A stretch of 64,000 nucleotides of DNA from Triplophysa rosa (Eukaryota > Chordata > Actinopteri > Cypriniformes > Nemacheilidae), in the NCBI RefSeq assembly GCF_024868665.1, contig NC_079898.1, positions 1,345,443-1,409,442 of the forward strand. Direction: 5' to 3'. Below are positions 51,840 through 61,799 of the stretch, in pieces. The first letter of the stretch is position 1. Each line of letters starts with the position of its first letter. The translations under genes and the position numbers were made by a program. The notes under the pieces were generated by a model. That model made no database searches. It was given only the letters and a program-made list of their open reading frames with translations, and had not been told where the DNA came from.

Positions 51840-52800
51840 TCTGCAGGACGCGGCTGACACCGGTTCCGCGCGTAGGTATTAGAACCTCACGGAGTTGTTG
51901 GGCATAGCCAACCCGCAGCTCTGCAGATGTCTGCCAGAGAGGCGCCCTGAGCCAGTGCCCATGAGGAGTGTGCCTCACTCCCAACGGGCAGGGGCGAATT
52001 GAGATCGGTATGCCTAACGAGGCATCCACGATCCAGTGCGCCAGCCTCTGTTTGGAGACAGCCCTCCCTTCTGCTGACCTCCAAAACAGACAAAGAGCTG
52101 CTCAGAGCTTCTGGGCTCTGCTGCGGTCCAAGTAGAGGCGCAGTGCGCGTACTGGACACAACACGGAAGGTTGGGTCTTCCTCCCCGGTGGGGAGCGCCT
52201 GCAGGTTCACCACCTGGTCTCTCGGAAGAGTGGTGGGAACTTTGAGGCACGTAGCCGGGGCGGGGTCTCAAGATAACGTGAGAATCCCGGCCCCGAGTTC
52301 TAGGCAATCTGTGGACACGGAGGGTGCTTGCAGATCCCCTACCCTCTTGGAGGTGAGCGCCATCAGGAAAGCCGTCTTTATCAAGACTGAGAAAGAGCGG
52401 CAACCCGAGAGGCTCGAAGGGGCGGGGCCTCTTGAGGCCCGCCACCTAGGTCGCAAGAGGGTACGGAGCGCGGATAAGGTGGTCACCTCTCGCGCCCCTT
52501 AGGAACCTAATGACCAGGTCGTGCTGTCCCAGAGGCTACCCAGCACTTGGGTCATGATGAGCGGCCGTAGCGGCTACATACATTCCCAGTGTGGAGGGGG
52601 AGAGGTTACTCCCCAGTCTCTCTTGAGGAAGGGACAGCTCGTACCCGACCGAGCAACTCCGCGGGTCTTCTCGCCGAGAAGAGCACCAGGACGAGAAGAG
52701 GCGCCACCTATGGGCGTATAGCCAGCCCAGTGGCCGAAGCCCTAGCCTGAGTGACGTCCCAACCGACCGGGGGTGGGTCACTCAGGATCTCCTCGTCCCG
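51840..52800 (-). pseudogene. DIRS copy F tyrosine recombinase, box II Arg deleted
   Basis: The N-terminal helices (WLYAHRWRLFSSWCSSRRED; LSPSTLGMYVAATAAHHDP) lie at 52740-52540. The first Arg box KRVGDLQAPSVS is near 52350, and PRPGYVP near 52265. Near 51965-51940 the sequence reads EAHSSWALAQGASLADICRA. The TRGVA-type residues between H-S and S-W are missing by an in-frame deletion, removing the catalytic Arg. Copy B has the same deletion. Several frameshifts. Confidence 0.78.
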
Positions 52801-53560
52801 TCCAGACATGGAGACCAGGTTTTGCCTGGGATGCCGTAACGTGCCCCTTCCCCTGGGGAAGCATCGCCAGGGGGAGCGGCCAGGGGGGAGTTGTTGTCAG
52901 AGCCTAGCTCCGAGAACCAAGTCCTGGTTAGGCCAAAGGGGCGTAACTAGTACCACTTGATGCTCCTCTTCCCTGGCCTTGCACAGGACCTGTGCAATGA
53001 GGCTCACTGGGGGGAAGCGTACTTCCGCTTGTCCCCGGCCAGCTGTGCGCAAGGGCATCCGTGCCAGGGGCCTCGGACAGGGAGTACCAAAGCGGGCAAT
53101 GGGTGGAGTCCGGGAGGCAACAGGACCACCTGTGCCTGGCCGAACTGCTCCCAAATGAGCCGGCTGCGCGGGGATGGAGTCGCCACTCTCCGCGAGGCGT
53201 CGACTGAGAGAGAGCGCATCGGCTGTCTGGTTCAGGACGCTGGGATGTGTGTGGCTCGCAGGGAACTGATCACCTGCTGACTCCAGAGGAGGAGGCGCCG
53301 GGCGAGTCATGTTAGCTGCCGTGAGGAATGCCACCAATGATATACGCCACAGCAGCTGTGCTGTCCGACCGGACCAGCACGTGCTTGCCCTGCACGAGAG
53401 GTAGTAGCCTCCTCAATGCAAGTAGCACAACCAACAACTCTAGGCAGTTGAAATGCCAAGCAGCGGGGGCCCGTCCACCGCCCCGACACTGCTTGCCCGT
53501 TGCACACGGCACCCCAACCTTGCAGGGAGGCATCCCAAAGGGGACCCCTGTCCGCAAGAA
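52800..53560 (-). pseudogene. DIRS copy F RNase H and methyltransferase-like region
   Basis: RNase H: CNGQAVSGRWTGPR, HFNCLELLVVLLALRRLLPL and KHVLVRSDSTAAVAYII (53510-53330). Then LNQTADALS and the THCPL...YAFPPVSLIAQ-like methyltransferase region in several frames (53250-52900). Confidence 0.7.
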
Positions 53561-54040
53561 GGTCATGGAGACCAGGGGGTTAGGGTGTGTCGGCAGAAAA
53601 GCTGATGACCATACGCCTGCTGCCGGTGTGCCACGCTCTCCAAGGAACTTGACTCTGAGCCAGTGTTGGAGCGGTCGTATGTGCATCGACCCGAGGGGAG
53701 CCTAAGGGGAAGGAGGGCGGCTTCCACGACCTTCGTAAAGACCCGTGGAGACAGGGACAGACCGAAGGGGAGGACCTGTACTGATATGCCCGTCCTCGAA
53801 CGCGAACCGTAGGAACGGCCGATGTCGAGGGAGGATCGAGACATGAAGTACCGTCCTTCAGGTCGATTGCCATGAACCAGTCCTGACACCTGACGGACGT
53901 CAGGATGCGCTTCTGGTGACAACCTGAAAGGCAGCTATTGTGTAGGTGCCTGTTCAGAACACCAGACCAAGATAGGGCGCAACCCCCGCCTTTCTTGGGG
54001 ACAATGAAGTACAGGGTGTAAAACCCCTGAGACATCTCGG
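53561..54040 (-). pseudogene. DIRS copy F reverse transcriptase, palm deleted
   Basis: MSQGFYTLYFIVPKKGG at the start, then CHQKRILTSVRCQDWFMAID, RGRAYQY and LSPRVFTKVVEAALLPL. Instead of the YLDDW palm motif the sequence jumps to the MRPLQHWL-type segment that precedes RNase H. Catalytically dead by deletion. Confidence 0.8.
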
Positions 54041-55670
54041 CTGGTGGGACGGCTCGATCCTTCCTTCCCAGAAGGGGCGACCTCCGCCCGAAGTACGGGA
54101 CATCCTTGCCTCTGACTGAGGTAAAAGGAGCCCCGAAACTTGGGCGGCGTGAGGCGACTGATCGCGTAGCCGAGACGGATCGTCTTCCTCAGCCAGCCTG
54201 ACAGTCTGGGAAGCGAAGCACTCCCAGAAATGAAGGGGGACTAAGGTGATCTTTTTCATCGCCCCCCGGGGGGTGGTTCGATGGCTAGCAGTACGGATTC
54301 CTTGCCGGGGGAGGTCCCCCGGGGAGGAGATCGGCTCTGCTGTTTTTCCTGCCTGGCGACTGCCAGCTCAACGCACTGTCTGACTGAGAGTGCTGAGGGC
54401 TGGTGTTTATACTCGACATTGCGCTTCGCCATGACGCAACGTCGAGTTTGCCGTTCACCGTCGTGCAGAGAGGGGGCCAGCAGATGGAGAGACGGGGCAG
54501 GATCCGTCCCTATCCGACTTCCCAGCGATGTGGCTGGGGTCGGGCCAATGGTAGCCTCGATCCCCCTGAGGTCTTCCCATGAGGGCCGCTTCACGCGGCT
54601 GCTGATGGGGCGATGGTCTCCTCTTCGCTGTCTCCTCCGGGGGGGGGCGCCTGAGTGGGGGGCGCCAGAGCTGGAGGGCGTCGAAGAGGACCAGGGCTGC
54701 TGGGAAGCAGACAGTGCACGGGACTCCGGCCGAGGCGGCCGAGTCGCGGCACGGAGGACTGCTTCTTTACTGTCGAGAACCCCTCGGGGGAGGCCGCGTG
54801 GGGTCTCGCGCCCCCCGAGGGCGGGGGGTGAGCGGGGCCGCTGCGGCTCGACAGTAACACCAACCAGCCCCCCCTTGCGAGACGGGTGCGTCGAGAAAGC
54901 GGACCTTCTCGGCGTTACTCATCTGCGCAAGGATCGGCCAGAGGAGTTTCTCATGGACCCAAGTGTGGACATCGTCGACCCAGGGCCCGCGTGGTCACTT
55001 GGTCGCCCGTAGAGCGAGGTCGGTGGCGTGGCGCGGAGTTCCTGCATAAGCGCTGGGTCGGTCTTACCCTCTGGAGCTCTCTCAACGCCCTGGCTGGCAG
55101 GAGCCATAGCGTGGAGAGAGGAGGCAGCTTGGTCCGCCGCAATGTAAGCTCTCGACACCAGAGATGCCGAGACCCCACATGCTTTGGACGGAGTCTAGGT
55201 CGAGCCCCCCCCAGGTGGCCGCCGCCTAGGGCACGAGTGCACCGCGCGGCATACTCCACCTGGGGGACATCGACGTATCCTCTAGCTGTCCCAACCTCGA
55301 GGGAAGATGTCCGAATACGTGATTGAGGAATAAGACGGCGGATCGTCTCCTGGGGAACGGTCAGACGGGCGAGACGAGGTGCGAAGGTCCGTGAGCCAGT
55401 GGCTGGTGGATTATCGCTCACAGTAATCGTCATATCACCCACGCTGCTTGCCATTGCGGACGGCAGGGCCGTAGTCCTGCACGGAACGGGGAGCAAACGA
55501 GGTGGTGGCTGAGTCCCGTGGGAACACAGCCACCCGTGACGCAACGTCTGAATCGTCACCGCCCGCAGTGCGGGCAGGACGTATCCACAACGTCTGCCCC
55601 AGCGTACTGGAAGCAGGCATCGTGTCTGAGTGTGTTGCACCTATGAGAACAGCAGGACAAGCCACGCTGA
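54041..55670 (-). pseudogene. DIRS copy F ORF1 (Gag-like), frameshifted
   Basis: Cys-rich start region near 55640-55560 (CSHG-type sequence decayed to a frameshifted HPARTAG reading), the ELHK/EGKTDPALMQEL segment near 55050 and the Pro/Ser-rich tail to 54260. Compared with copy E it lacks about 200 bp at 55310, joining GAGGGAAGA directly to the TCCGAATACG segment. Confidence 0.65.
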
Positions 55671-56033
55671 AGAAATTTGCTCTTTTAGAAAAGGAAATTT
55701 GCTCGAACACCTCCGGAACTGCCGAGACGCCCAGGGGAGAGTCACTGCAGGAAGGGACCGTCCGCTGTACCACGTCAAAGATTCCAGCAGCAAAATGATC
55801 ACCAAAGATCGTAGAGAAGCTCATCAGATGCGTAGGCTCTGAAGAACAAAAGGTGAATGAATGAACACGCCGGTTTCCCTCTTATACCCGGACATCCGGG
55901 GAGGAGTTCGGCATGCAAATTTCATTCGCCAATTTTCATTGGCCTTTTCTAATTACTCAGAAGATGATAGGTTCTCAAGACAAACCCCATTCTGTCGGTT
56001 CGACACAACGTCGAGAGACCGACAGAAAGGGAA

Positions 56034-57059
56034 CTATATATAATATACTCAGATACTCACTAATTTAACGACCTTTCATGCATTTAAATGTGACCAAATT
56101 TCTGTACAGGTGCGTACAGTACGAATCGTTAGCACTGTACTTTTGACATTATTATATTATGTTGTTACGTGCCCATCGGTCTGCACAGCAGAGCAAAGTT
56201 AAACAATCTTTCTACCTTTGAACTGGCCCTCTCCTACCAAGCGCACAGCGCTCTTTGTTTGACAGGTGTTTTGGTCATCAGTCATTATAACTGTGTTCTA
56301 GGGCTGTCCTCGATTAAGGATTTACATAGTCGAATTAGAAATCTCATGTCTTGCCTATAGTCGACTGATAGTCGGTGCATGTGGGGAAGAAGTGTACAGT
56401 GGGAGAATGATAAACTCTGAAAGTCTGCGCCATCACCGTGCTTGCTATATGCAGTGATTTTGTTTATATTATGGTTATATATATTTTTGTTGTATCATGC
56501 AGTGCAAAGTTCAGTCTAAGTAACAAACGTGCATTTACAGACAAAGTGTTAATTCATATTTATATGCCCAGACATTTAGTAAGGGACAAATGTTTGTAAA
56601 CAATGTACACATTCATTTGCGAGTCATCTGCTGGTGCATGTGGAACGTGCTGCTTCTCTTTACTGGTCTCACATCAAAGAATATGCAGAGAGATGAGATC
56701 CTGCGGTGTGTCATAGCCAGACCTCGCTCTCATATGCACCGGGGGGATTGGCACCCAACCCTAAAGATGTCCCATTTCTTTACATCATAAATAATATTTT
56801 TAACGGCGCAGTGCGTGCCCGTCTGCTACACCACTGCCCCTATAACCAAAATGGTTCGTACAGATCTAATCATGTTAAAACGTTAACAGGGATAGCTCGA
56901 CTATTTTGATGATTTCTTGGGGCTCTATGTGGCTGCTGACATGGCTTATTGGTTTAGTCCACCCCTGACTCTTGGAGGCCGCTGGAAGCTCGGGGCCCAA
57001 GGCGATTGCCTACCTTTGCCTAATGGGTAAGTCTGCCCCTGTATTTGAGTTTCACTTAC
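56034..57059. other. pld5 intron right of DIRS copy F, hAT-like debris
   Basis: 56296 onward reads TAGGGCTGTCCTCGATTAAG, a hAT-like terminus with scattered TAGTCGA motifs. Near 56955-57045 a GGGGCCCAAGGCGATTGCC...AAGTCTGCCCCTG end of another DNA repeat is seen. No gene. Confidence 0.4.
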
Positions 57060-57196
57060 CGGCATGTCCTGCTGCAGTTGTCTTCAGTAATATCGTCCTC
57101 ATCGTCCCCCCACAAATCCACAGCAGAGAATATTAATGCCACAAGGACAGCACAGCAACCCACTAGAGCAAAGATCACAATGCATTTCTGTTGAGA
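57060..57196 (-). CDS. pld5: pld5-like exon encoding the membrane anchor
   Basis: Minus-strand exon of 137 bp. The acceptor TTTCTTGCAG ends at 57197 and the donor GTAAGT starts at 57059. It encodes SQQKCIVIFALVGCCAVLVA, then LIFSAVDLWGDDEDD and ITEDNCSRTC plus the first two bases of an Arg codon. The signal-anchor helix and acidic stalk match PLD5 (the QQKCIVIFALV...ALIFSAVD pattern), which makes it a type II membrane protein facing the lumen. The cytoplasmic N-terminal exon was not found to the right and may lie outside the window. It joins in phase to exon 15153-15330 across a 41.7-kb intron. Confidence 0.9.
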
Positions 57197-57616
57197 CTGC
57201 AAGAAAGCAGAAAAATGCAAACATTAAATCCAACCTTATACACAAACAATCAAAAAGTATTTTCAATGAGTAAATTAAAGTGATCCCCAAAAAAAAAAAT
57301 ATTTTTTCCAAAGATATTTTCCAAAAGACAAAAAACCTTTGTTTCTGCAGAATTTTCAATTTTGGGTGAATTATCCCTTGGGAACAATACGTTCCATTAA
57401 TGTCATTTCACACAATCCGTTTATGTAGTATTTTTGGTAATACTTGTATTTGTTACCAATCAGTTAATGAACGAGCTAACATCTACTAACAATGAACAAT
57501 ACTTCTGTAACAGAACACTCCGAAGGCAGATGGTAAGTAACTTTGCAACACTTCATTGACACAACATAGACTGAATGCAGGTGAGTAATACTTATAATAC
57601 AATAGGCTGACTGCTA
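57197..57616. other. pld5 intron, no gene seen
   Basis: AT-rich intron sequence upstream of the anchor exon. Confidence 0.5.
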
Positions 57617-58190
57617 ATGGTTAAGGTTCTGTCCCACCTTGTCTTGCTTTTCTTGACCTAGTGGCAGAATCATGACAGAGCCTCATGTTTTGTGTGGGGA
57701 GAGACATATTGTTGTCTTGACATAATATGCGCTCTCTCCGGTCTCGTCTATGGCCCCGCCCCTCTCGTTCCCTCGTTTAGCTTTCCATCAGTGTTTCATC
57801 CCCGACAGCTGTCCCTTGTTAATTATCCTTTGTTAGTCTCCCTATATTATGCCCTTGTGTCTCTTGTCCTGTGCTTGTTCGTATTGCTTGTGTCACTGCT
57901 TGTTCGTCTTGCTAACTGTGGATCTGCCTTGTTCCCTGTATTAGATATTCTTGCCTTGTTCGCCGTCTTGTCGTGTCAGTTATTCGTGGCCATATATGCA
58001 CCCTTCCTTTTGGATTACCCTTCGTTTTGAACTGTCTCGTGGGATGTGTTTATTTTTCAGTTTTGTATTTTAGTCTTATCGTGTTTAACCGCATTGTGGG
58101 TGTTTTTGTTCTGTCCCCTGTGTAATTAAAGTCTTGTCTTAGTACCACCGCTGCCTTGCAATTGGGTTCTTCCCCACCTCATTCGTGACA
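57617..58190 (+). repeat. 5' LTR of the non-autonomous element
   Basis: From GGTTCTGTCCCACCTTG (start eroded) to CACCTCATTCGTGACA at 58190, with an ATTAAA poly(A)-like signal near 58125. Confidence 0.7.
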
Positions 58191-58247
58191 GAATGAACTA
58201 GCCAACACTGAACCAAGCAGGCAGCAATGGACAGTGAGTAGTGCCCG

Positions 58248-59612
58248 TTGAGATCTCGGCAAGCCCACCTCCTATTCGGGATCCATCAGAGGAACTCCAG
58301 TGTGCTGGAGTATGCGCGGGACTTCCTGACAGAGGCGATGGGGATGGAGTTCAATGAGGCAGAGCTTAAGCTCATTTTTAACAGTGACCTCATTGAACCC
58401 CTCAGCGCCAGTGAGACCCGGTTGCTGAAGCCTCTGGGCTTTGGCGATATGCTGAGGTTCCTGGTCAACCGGGACGAGTCCAGGACCTCACCTCCAGTCA
58501 AGTCTCCGCCTTCATTGCCTGCGATCCCGAAGGGGTGTTCCCTGAGCATGGTCACCCTGGGGGCCTCAGCACCACCCCCCTCAAGTTCCGCCAGCTTCGA
58601 CCCTCCCACCAGACTCCATGGCAGGCGTGGACGAAGGGATTCGTGGGACTCCCCGTCCGACTCCACTGGCACGGAGCTAATCGGGCTCCTCTTTGCTTCG
58701 CCGCAGCCGGCCACACGTCCAGTGGGCCGGTCTAAGAAGAAGAAGCCGAGGAGGGGGTTGCGGAGTCCTGCCCAGCCGCCGACATCCAGTCCTGTCCCGC
58801 AGTCAGCAGTCCAGCCAACGTCCAGTCCTGCCCAGTCGCAGACATCCAGTCCTGTCCCGCAGTCGGCAGTCCAGCCAACGTCCAGTCCTGCCCAGTCGCA
58901 GACATCCAGTCCTGTCCCGCAGTCGGCAGTCCAGCCGACGTCCAGTCCTGCCAGGCCGCAGATGTCCAGTCCTGTCCAGCAGCTGGTGAGTCAGTCGGAG
59001 ACCCAGCCAATGATCCAGCTGGCACCCCAGCCGGTGATCCAGCCGGCATTCCAGCCAGCGTACCAACTGGTCCCCAGCCTTGTTCAGCCGGCCTTTCAGC
59101 CGGTCCCCAGCCTTGTTCAGCCGTCCTTTCAGCCGGTCCCCATCCTTGTTCAGCCGGCCTTTCAGCCGGTCCCCAGCCTTGTACCGCCGGCCTTACAGCC
59201 GGTCTCACAGACCTTGACCGGTCCGGTCTTACGGCCGGCAGTTCCCCCCTGCTCAGTGGGACACTGGACTCCCCATGTATTCCCTGTGTTGTCGCCACCC
59301 CTACGCCGCGCTCTCGAGCGCCCTCCTCCGAGGACTAAGACTGATCTCCCCAGTCCTAAACCCTCTGAACTGCCTCCCATGATCTCTAGTGTTCATTCAC
59401 CCCCCCTCCCATGTTTTTTTTTTGCTATGTCACCCCAATTCCAATGTCATGTATGCCTGGCTGCTCTTGATTTTATTTACTATGTTTTGTTGGTTCCTGT
59501 CACTGTCCCAGTCTATCATGTCTTGTCTGTCACCTTGAGGAGCGTCAGGATGCCGATCCTAAAGGGGGGACTTCTATCATGGTTCTTTCCCACCTTGTCT
59601 TGCTTTTCTTGA
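58248..59612 (+). CDS. Gag-like, Pro/Gln/Ser-rich repeat protein of a non-autonomous LTR element
   Basis: A 454-codon open frame; no ATG at its start (the codon at 58248 is TTG and a TAG lies just upstream), so the first usable ATG is near 58336. Residues 15-75 (LEYARDFLTEAMGMEFNEAE...IEPLS) resemble the retrotransposon Gag helical region. A basic patch KKKKPRR follows. Then come three copies of a 20-residue repeat (SSPAQSQTSSPVPQSAVQPT) and four to five copies of an 11-residue repeat (QPVPSLVQPAF). The Pro/Gln tail has no family I recognise. No zinc knuckle is present. The last 60 codons run through polypurine and LTR sequence. Trans-mobilised elements often keep only a Gag-like protein; that reading is inference. 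Confidence 0.5.
   Translation: MRSRQAHLLFGIHQRNSSVLEYARDFLTEAMGMEFNEAELKLIFNSDLIEPLSASETRLLKPLGFGDMLRFLVNRDESRTSPPVKSPPSLPAIPKGCSLSMVTLGASAPPPSSSASFDPPTRLHGRRGRRDSWDSPSDSTGTELIGLLFASPQPATRPVGRSKKKKPRRGLRSPAQPPTSSPVPQSAVQPTSSPAQSQTSSPVPQSAVQPTSSPAQSQTSSPVPQSAVQPTSSPARPQMSSPVQQLVSQSETQPMIQLAPQPVIQPAFQPAYQLVPSLVQPAFQPVPSLVQPSFQPVPILVQPAFQPVPSLVPPALQPVSQTLTGPVLRPAVPPCSVGHWTPHVFPVLSPPLRRALERPPPRTKTDLPSPKPSELPPMISSVHSPPLPCFFFAMSPQFQCHVCLAALDFIYYVLLVPVTVPVYHVLSVTLRSVRMPILKGGLLSWFFPTLSCFS
58811..58990 (+). repeat. Tandem repeat, 60-bp unit, three copies, coding
   Basis: Units start CCAGCCAACGTCCAGTCCTG at 58811 and 58871, and CCAGCCGACG at 58931. The period is a multiple of three, so the frame is kept. 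Confidence 0.85.
59066..59210 (+). repeat. Tandem repeat, 33-bp unit, about four copies, coding
   Basis: Units of the form CAGCCGGTCCCCAGCCTTGTTCAGCCGGCCTTT encode an 11-residue repeat with few differences between copies. Confidence 0.85.
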
Positions 59613-60175
59613 CCTAGTGGCAGAATCATGACAGAGCCTCATGTTTTGTGTGGGGAGAGACATATTATTGTTGTCTTTGCATAATATGCGTGCTCTCCGG
59701 TCTTGACTATGGCCCCGCCCCTCTCGTTCCCTCGTTTAGCTTTCCATCAGTGTTTCATCCTCAACAGCTGTCCCTTGTTAATTATCCTTTGTTAGTGTCC
59801 CTATATTATACCCTTGTGTCTCTTGTCCTGTGCTTGTTTGTCTTGCTAACTGTGGATCTGCCTTGTTCCCAGTATTAGATATTCTTGCCTTGTTTGCCAT
59901 CTTCTTGTGTCAGTTATTTGTGGCCTTATATGCACTCTTCCTTTTGGATTACCCTTCGTGTTGAACTGTGTGATTACCCAGCCTTGTCCGTTTTTGTTAT
60001 CTTGTATGCACTCTACGCTGTGTCGCATTTGTTTATCTAGTCTAGTCCTTGTTATATTATCGTAGTCTTATTATTTTTTACCCTTGTTTTATCCCCCTCG
60101 TGGGAAGTGTTTATTTTTCAGTTTTGTATTTTAGTCGTGTTTTACCCCATTGTGGGTGTTTTTGTTTTGTTTGCC
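59575..60175 (+). repeat. 3' LTR of the non-autonomous element, 3' truncated
   Basis: It starts TATCATGGTTCTTTCCCACC after the polypurine tract and follows the left LTR closely. It ends in TTTTTGTTTTG near 60175, where unrelated sequence begins. Confidence 0.65.
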
Positions 60176-60224
60176 AGTACTGATCAACATCCCAACCTTC
60201 CTGTGACCCATGGTTTGTCTGTAA

Positions 60225-60366
60225 GTTTGAGCCAGTGAGCAACGGACTTTCAAAATAAAATAATAGCGTGCTTAAAAACCTGCGTTAATGCACGATAAAA
60301 TAATTGTCTGCATTAATTAATGAATGCGTTAAACCGATAATATCGCGTTAACTTGCCCAGCCCTAA
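60225..60366 (-). mobile_element. hAT-like terminal fragment (MITE)
   Basis: The minus strand starts TAGGGCTGGGCAAGTTAACG followed by CGATATTATCGGTTTAACGC, a hAT-type non-autonomous terminus. Only one end is visible. Confidence 0.5.
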
Positions 60367-60381
60367 TATATACAGTATATA

Positions 60382-60969
60382 TGTCATGGGTCTGCCTCAC
60401 TTAGTAATGTTTTTCTTGGTCCTGTGGCAGAGTCATGGCAAAGCCTTTGGTTATGTGTGGAGAGAAACATATTATTGTCCTTTTGACAATAATATGCGTT
60501 CTCTCCAGTGTCTCGTCATTGGCCCCCCTCTCGTTTCCTGTATTGTTTCCTGGCCGTGTCTGATTACCCTCACCTGCCCTGTGTCGTTATCCTTCGTTTG
60601 TCTTCCCTATTTAATGCCCTCATGTTTCTTTGTCCTGTGCTCGTGGATTGCATGTGTATGTACTTGAGTTGGTAGTGTTATCGTGTCATGTGCCCTGCTA
60701 CCCTACCATGTGGATTACTGGTTTGTGAATACCCTTGTCTTGTCTTGCCTTGTCCTGCCTTGCTTTTCTTTTGATGTTGTGTCACATATAGCTTAGTTTG
60801 TTTTGCCCCATCGTGGGAAGTGTTTTGTTTCTGTTTTTATTTTTAGTTATCGAGTCTTGTTGTCCCCATTGTGGGTTTTTGTTTCTTGCTTTGTCAATAA
60901 AGTCTTTCGTGTTAACCCCTTCACTGCCGCTGCCTGCATCTGGGTTCTTCAGCCACGCAATCCGTGACA
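60382..60969 (+). mobile_element. Solo LTR (588 bp) inserted in a TA repeat
   Basis: TGTCATGGGTCTGCCTCAC to CAATCCGTGACA, with termini TGTCA/TGACA. It is a divergent relative of the LTRs at 57617 and 59575. The sequence TATATA lies on both sides. It contains an AATAAA signal near 60896. Confidence 0.85.
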
Positions 60970-60984
60970 TATATATATATATAT

Positions 60985-61600
60985 ATACTTCAGAGGGTTC
61001 CCCTGAGGGAGTGGCTAGTAGCCAAGAACGCACTGGAAGGGAGTTAACCCGGTGGCTGGTTGACTAAGGGAGTATTGGGCGTACTTGGCCCAGCAGAGGA
61101 ACTGGTTGCAGGACTCCTGGTGGTCATGGCAGACTGTCCTAAGGAACCTCCCTATTTTCTGGATTTATCTTTCGGTCTGTCCATTCGACTACGGGTGGTA
61201 TCCTGAGGACAAACTAACAGTCACATCCAGGAGAGTAAAAAATGCATGCCATACCCGTGAAATTAACTGAGGTCCCCAAGTGTAGACAATGTCTTCGGGG
61301 ATACTGTAGTACCGGAATACATGTTGAAGCATCAATTCTGCAGATTCCATGGTCAGCCTCCTTCTACTGTGCCTCTCTTACCATGGTCTCGATTCTCCTT
61401 CTCACAGGAGCTACAATCTTTGAGGGGAGGATATACCCCACAGCTGTAGAAATCAAGTTGGGTGGGTCAAACTGTCTGGAGAGCATCAGGTTTCTGATTC
61501 TTAGATCTTGATCAATAGGAAAGAACAAAGTCAAAGTGATTGAAAGAGACCATCGGACCTGGAGAGAATTGAGTCTTTTATGGCACTTTTCCACTGCATA
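60985..61600 (-). pseudogene. Ty3/gypsy pol remnant: RNase H end and integrase core end
   Basis: Minus strand from the right: LQVRWSLSITLTLFF (RNase H end) and LMLSRQFDPPN, then [20 protein letters not shown] (linker to integrase), at 61590-61370. After a gap, 61280-61000 shows DIVSTLGTSVNF...GCDC-FVLR, a YHP-like segment (the conserved GYHPQSNGQTER block decayed), and [20 protein letters not shown]. The integrase zinc finger and the first catalytic Asp region between the two parts are missing. Confidence 0.75.
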
Positions 61601-61799
61601 GTATTGCATGGAATGGCATGGTACAGCTCACATGGGCAGCATCATTGGATTTGCAACACACGAATTTGCATTTTAATACGTAATATTGGCATTTTGTTAT
61701 ATGCTTTGTGACAGTAAAATAGAGATAGAGACCCTTAACACAATGTTAAATGCTACATTAGCTTACCCTCGTGCGCCGTTAAGCAATGATCATTGTCTG

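Larger units (their letters stand above)
51100..56033 (-). mobile_element. DIRS copy F (4.9 kb), nearly full order but RT core deleted
   Basis: Terminal hairpins at 51107-51142 and about 55992-56026. Minus-strand order: leader, ORF1, RT fingers, RNase H, methyltransferase-like region, recombinase, 3' tail. The RT catalytic motif is deleted (joined near 53690-53710), and the recombinase box II has lost Arg. Very many single-base indels. Confidence 0.88.
57617..60175 (+). mobile_element. Non-autonomous gypsy-type LTR element (about 2.6 kb)
   Basis: Two related LTRs flank an internal region of about 1.4 kb that holds one Gag-like, repeat-rich frame and no protease, RT or integrase. A polypurine tract (AAAGGGGGGA, 59561-59570) precedes the right LTR. 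The LTRs differ by a block of about 150 bp missing from the left one, and the right LTR lacks its end. Confidence 0.75.

Noticed and set aside
57692..58030. 112-codon frame (and a similar one at 59648-59878)
   Set aside because: Both are the same frame of the two LTR copies; LTR sequence, not genes.
58732..59298. Minus-strand 188-codon repeat frame
   Set aside because: Shadow of the plus-strand Pro/Gln repeats; the plus frame is longer, has a Gag-like start and fits the LTR orientation.
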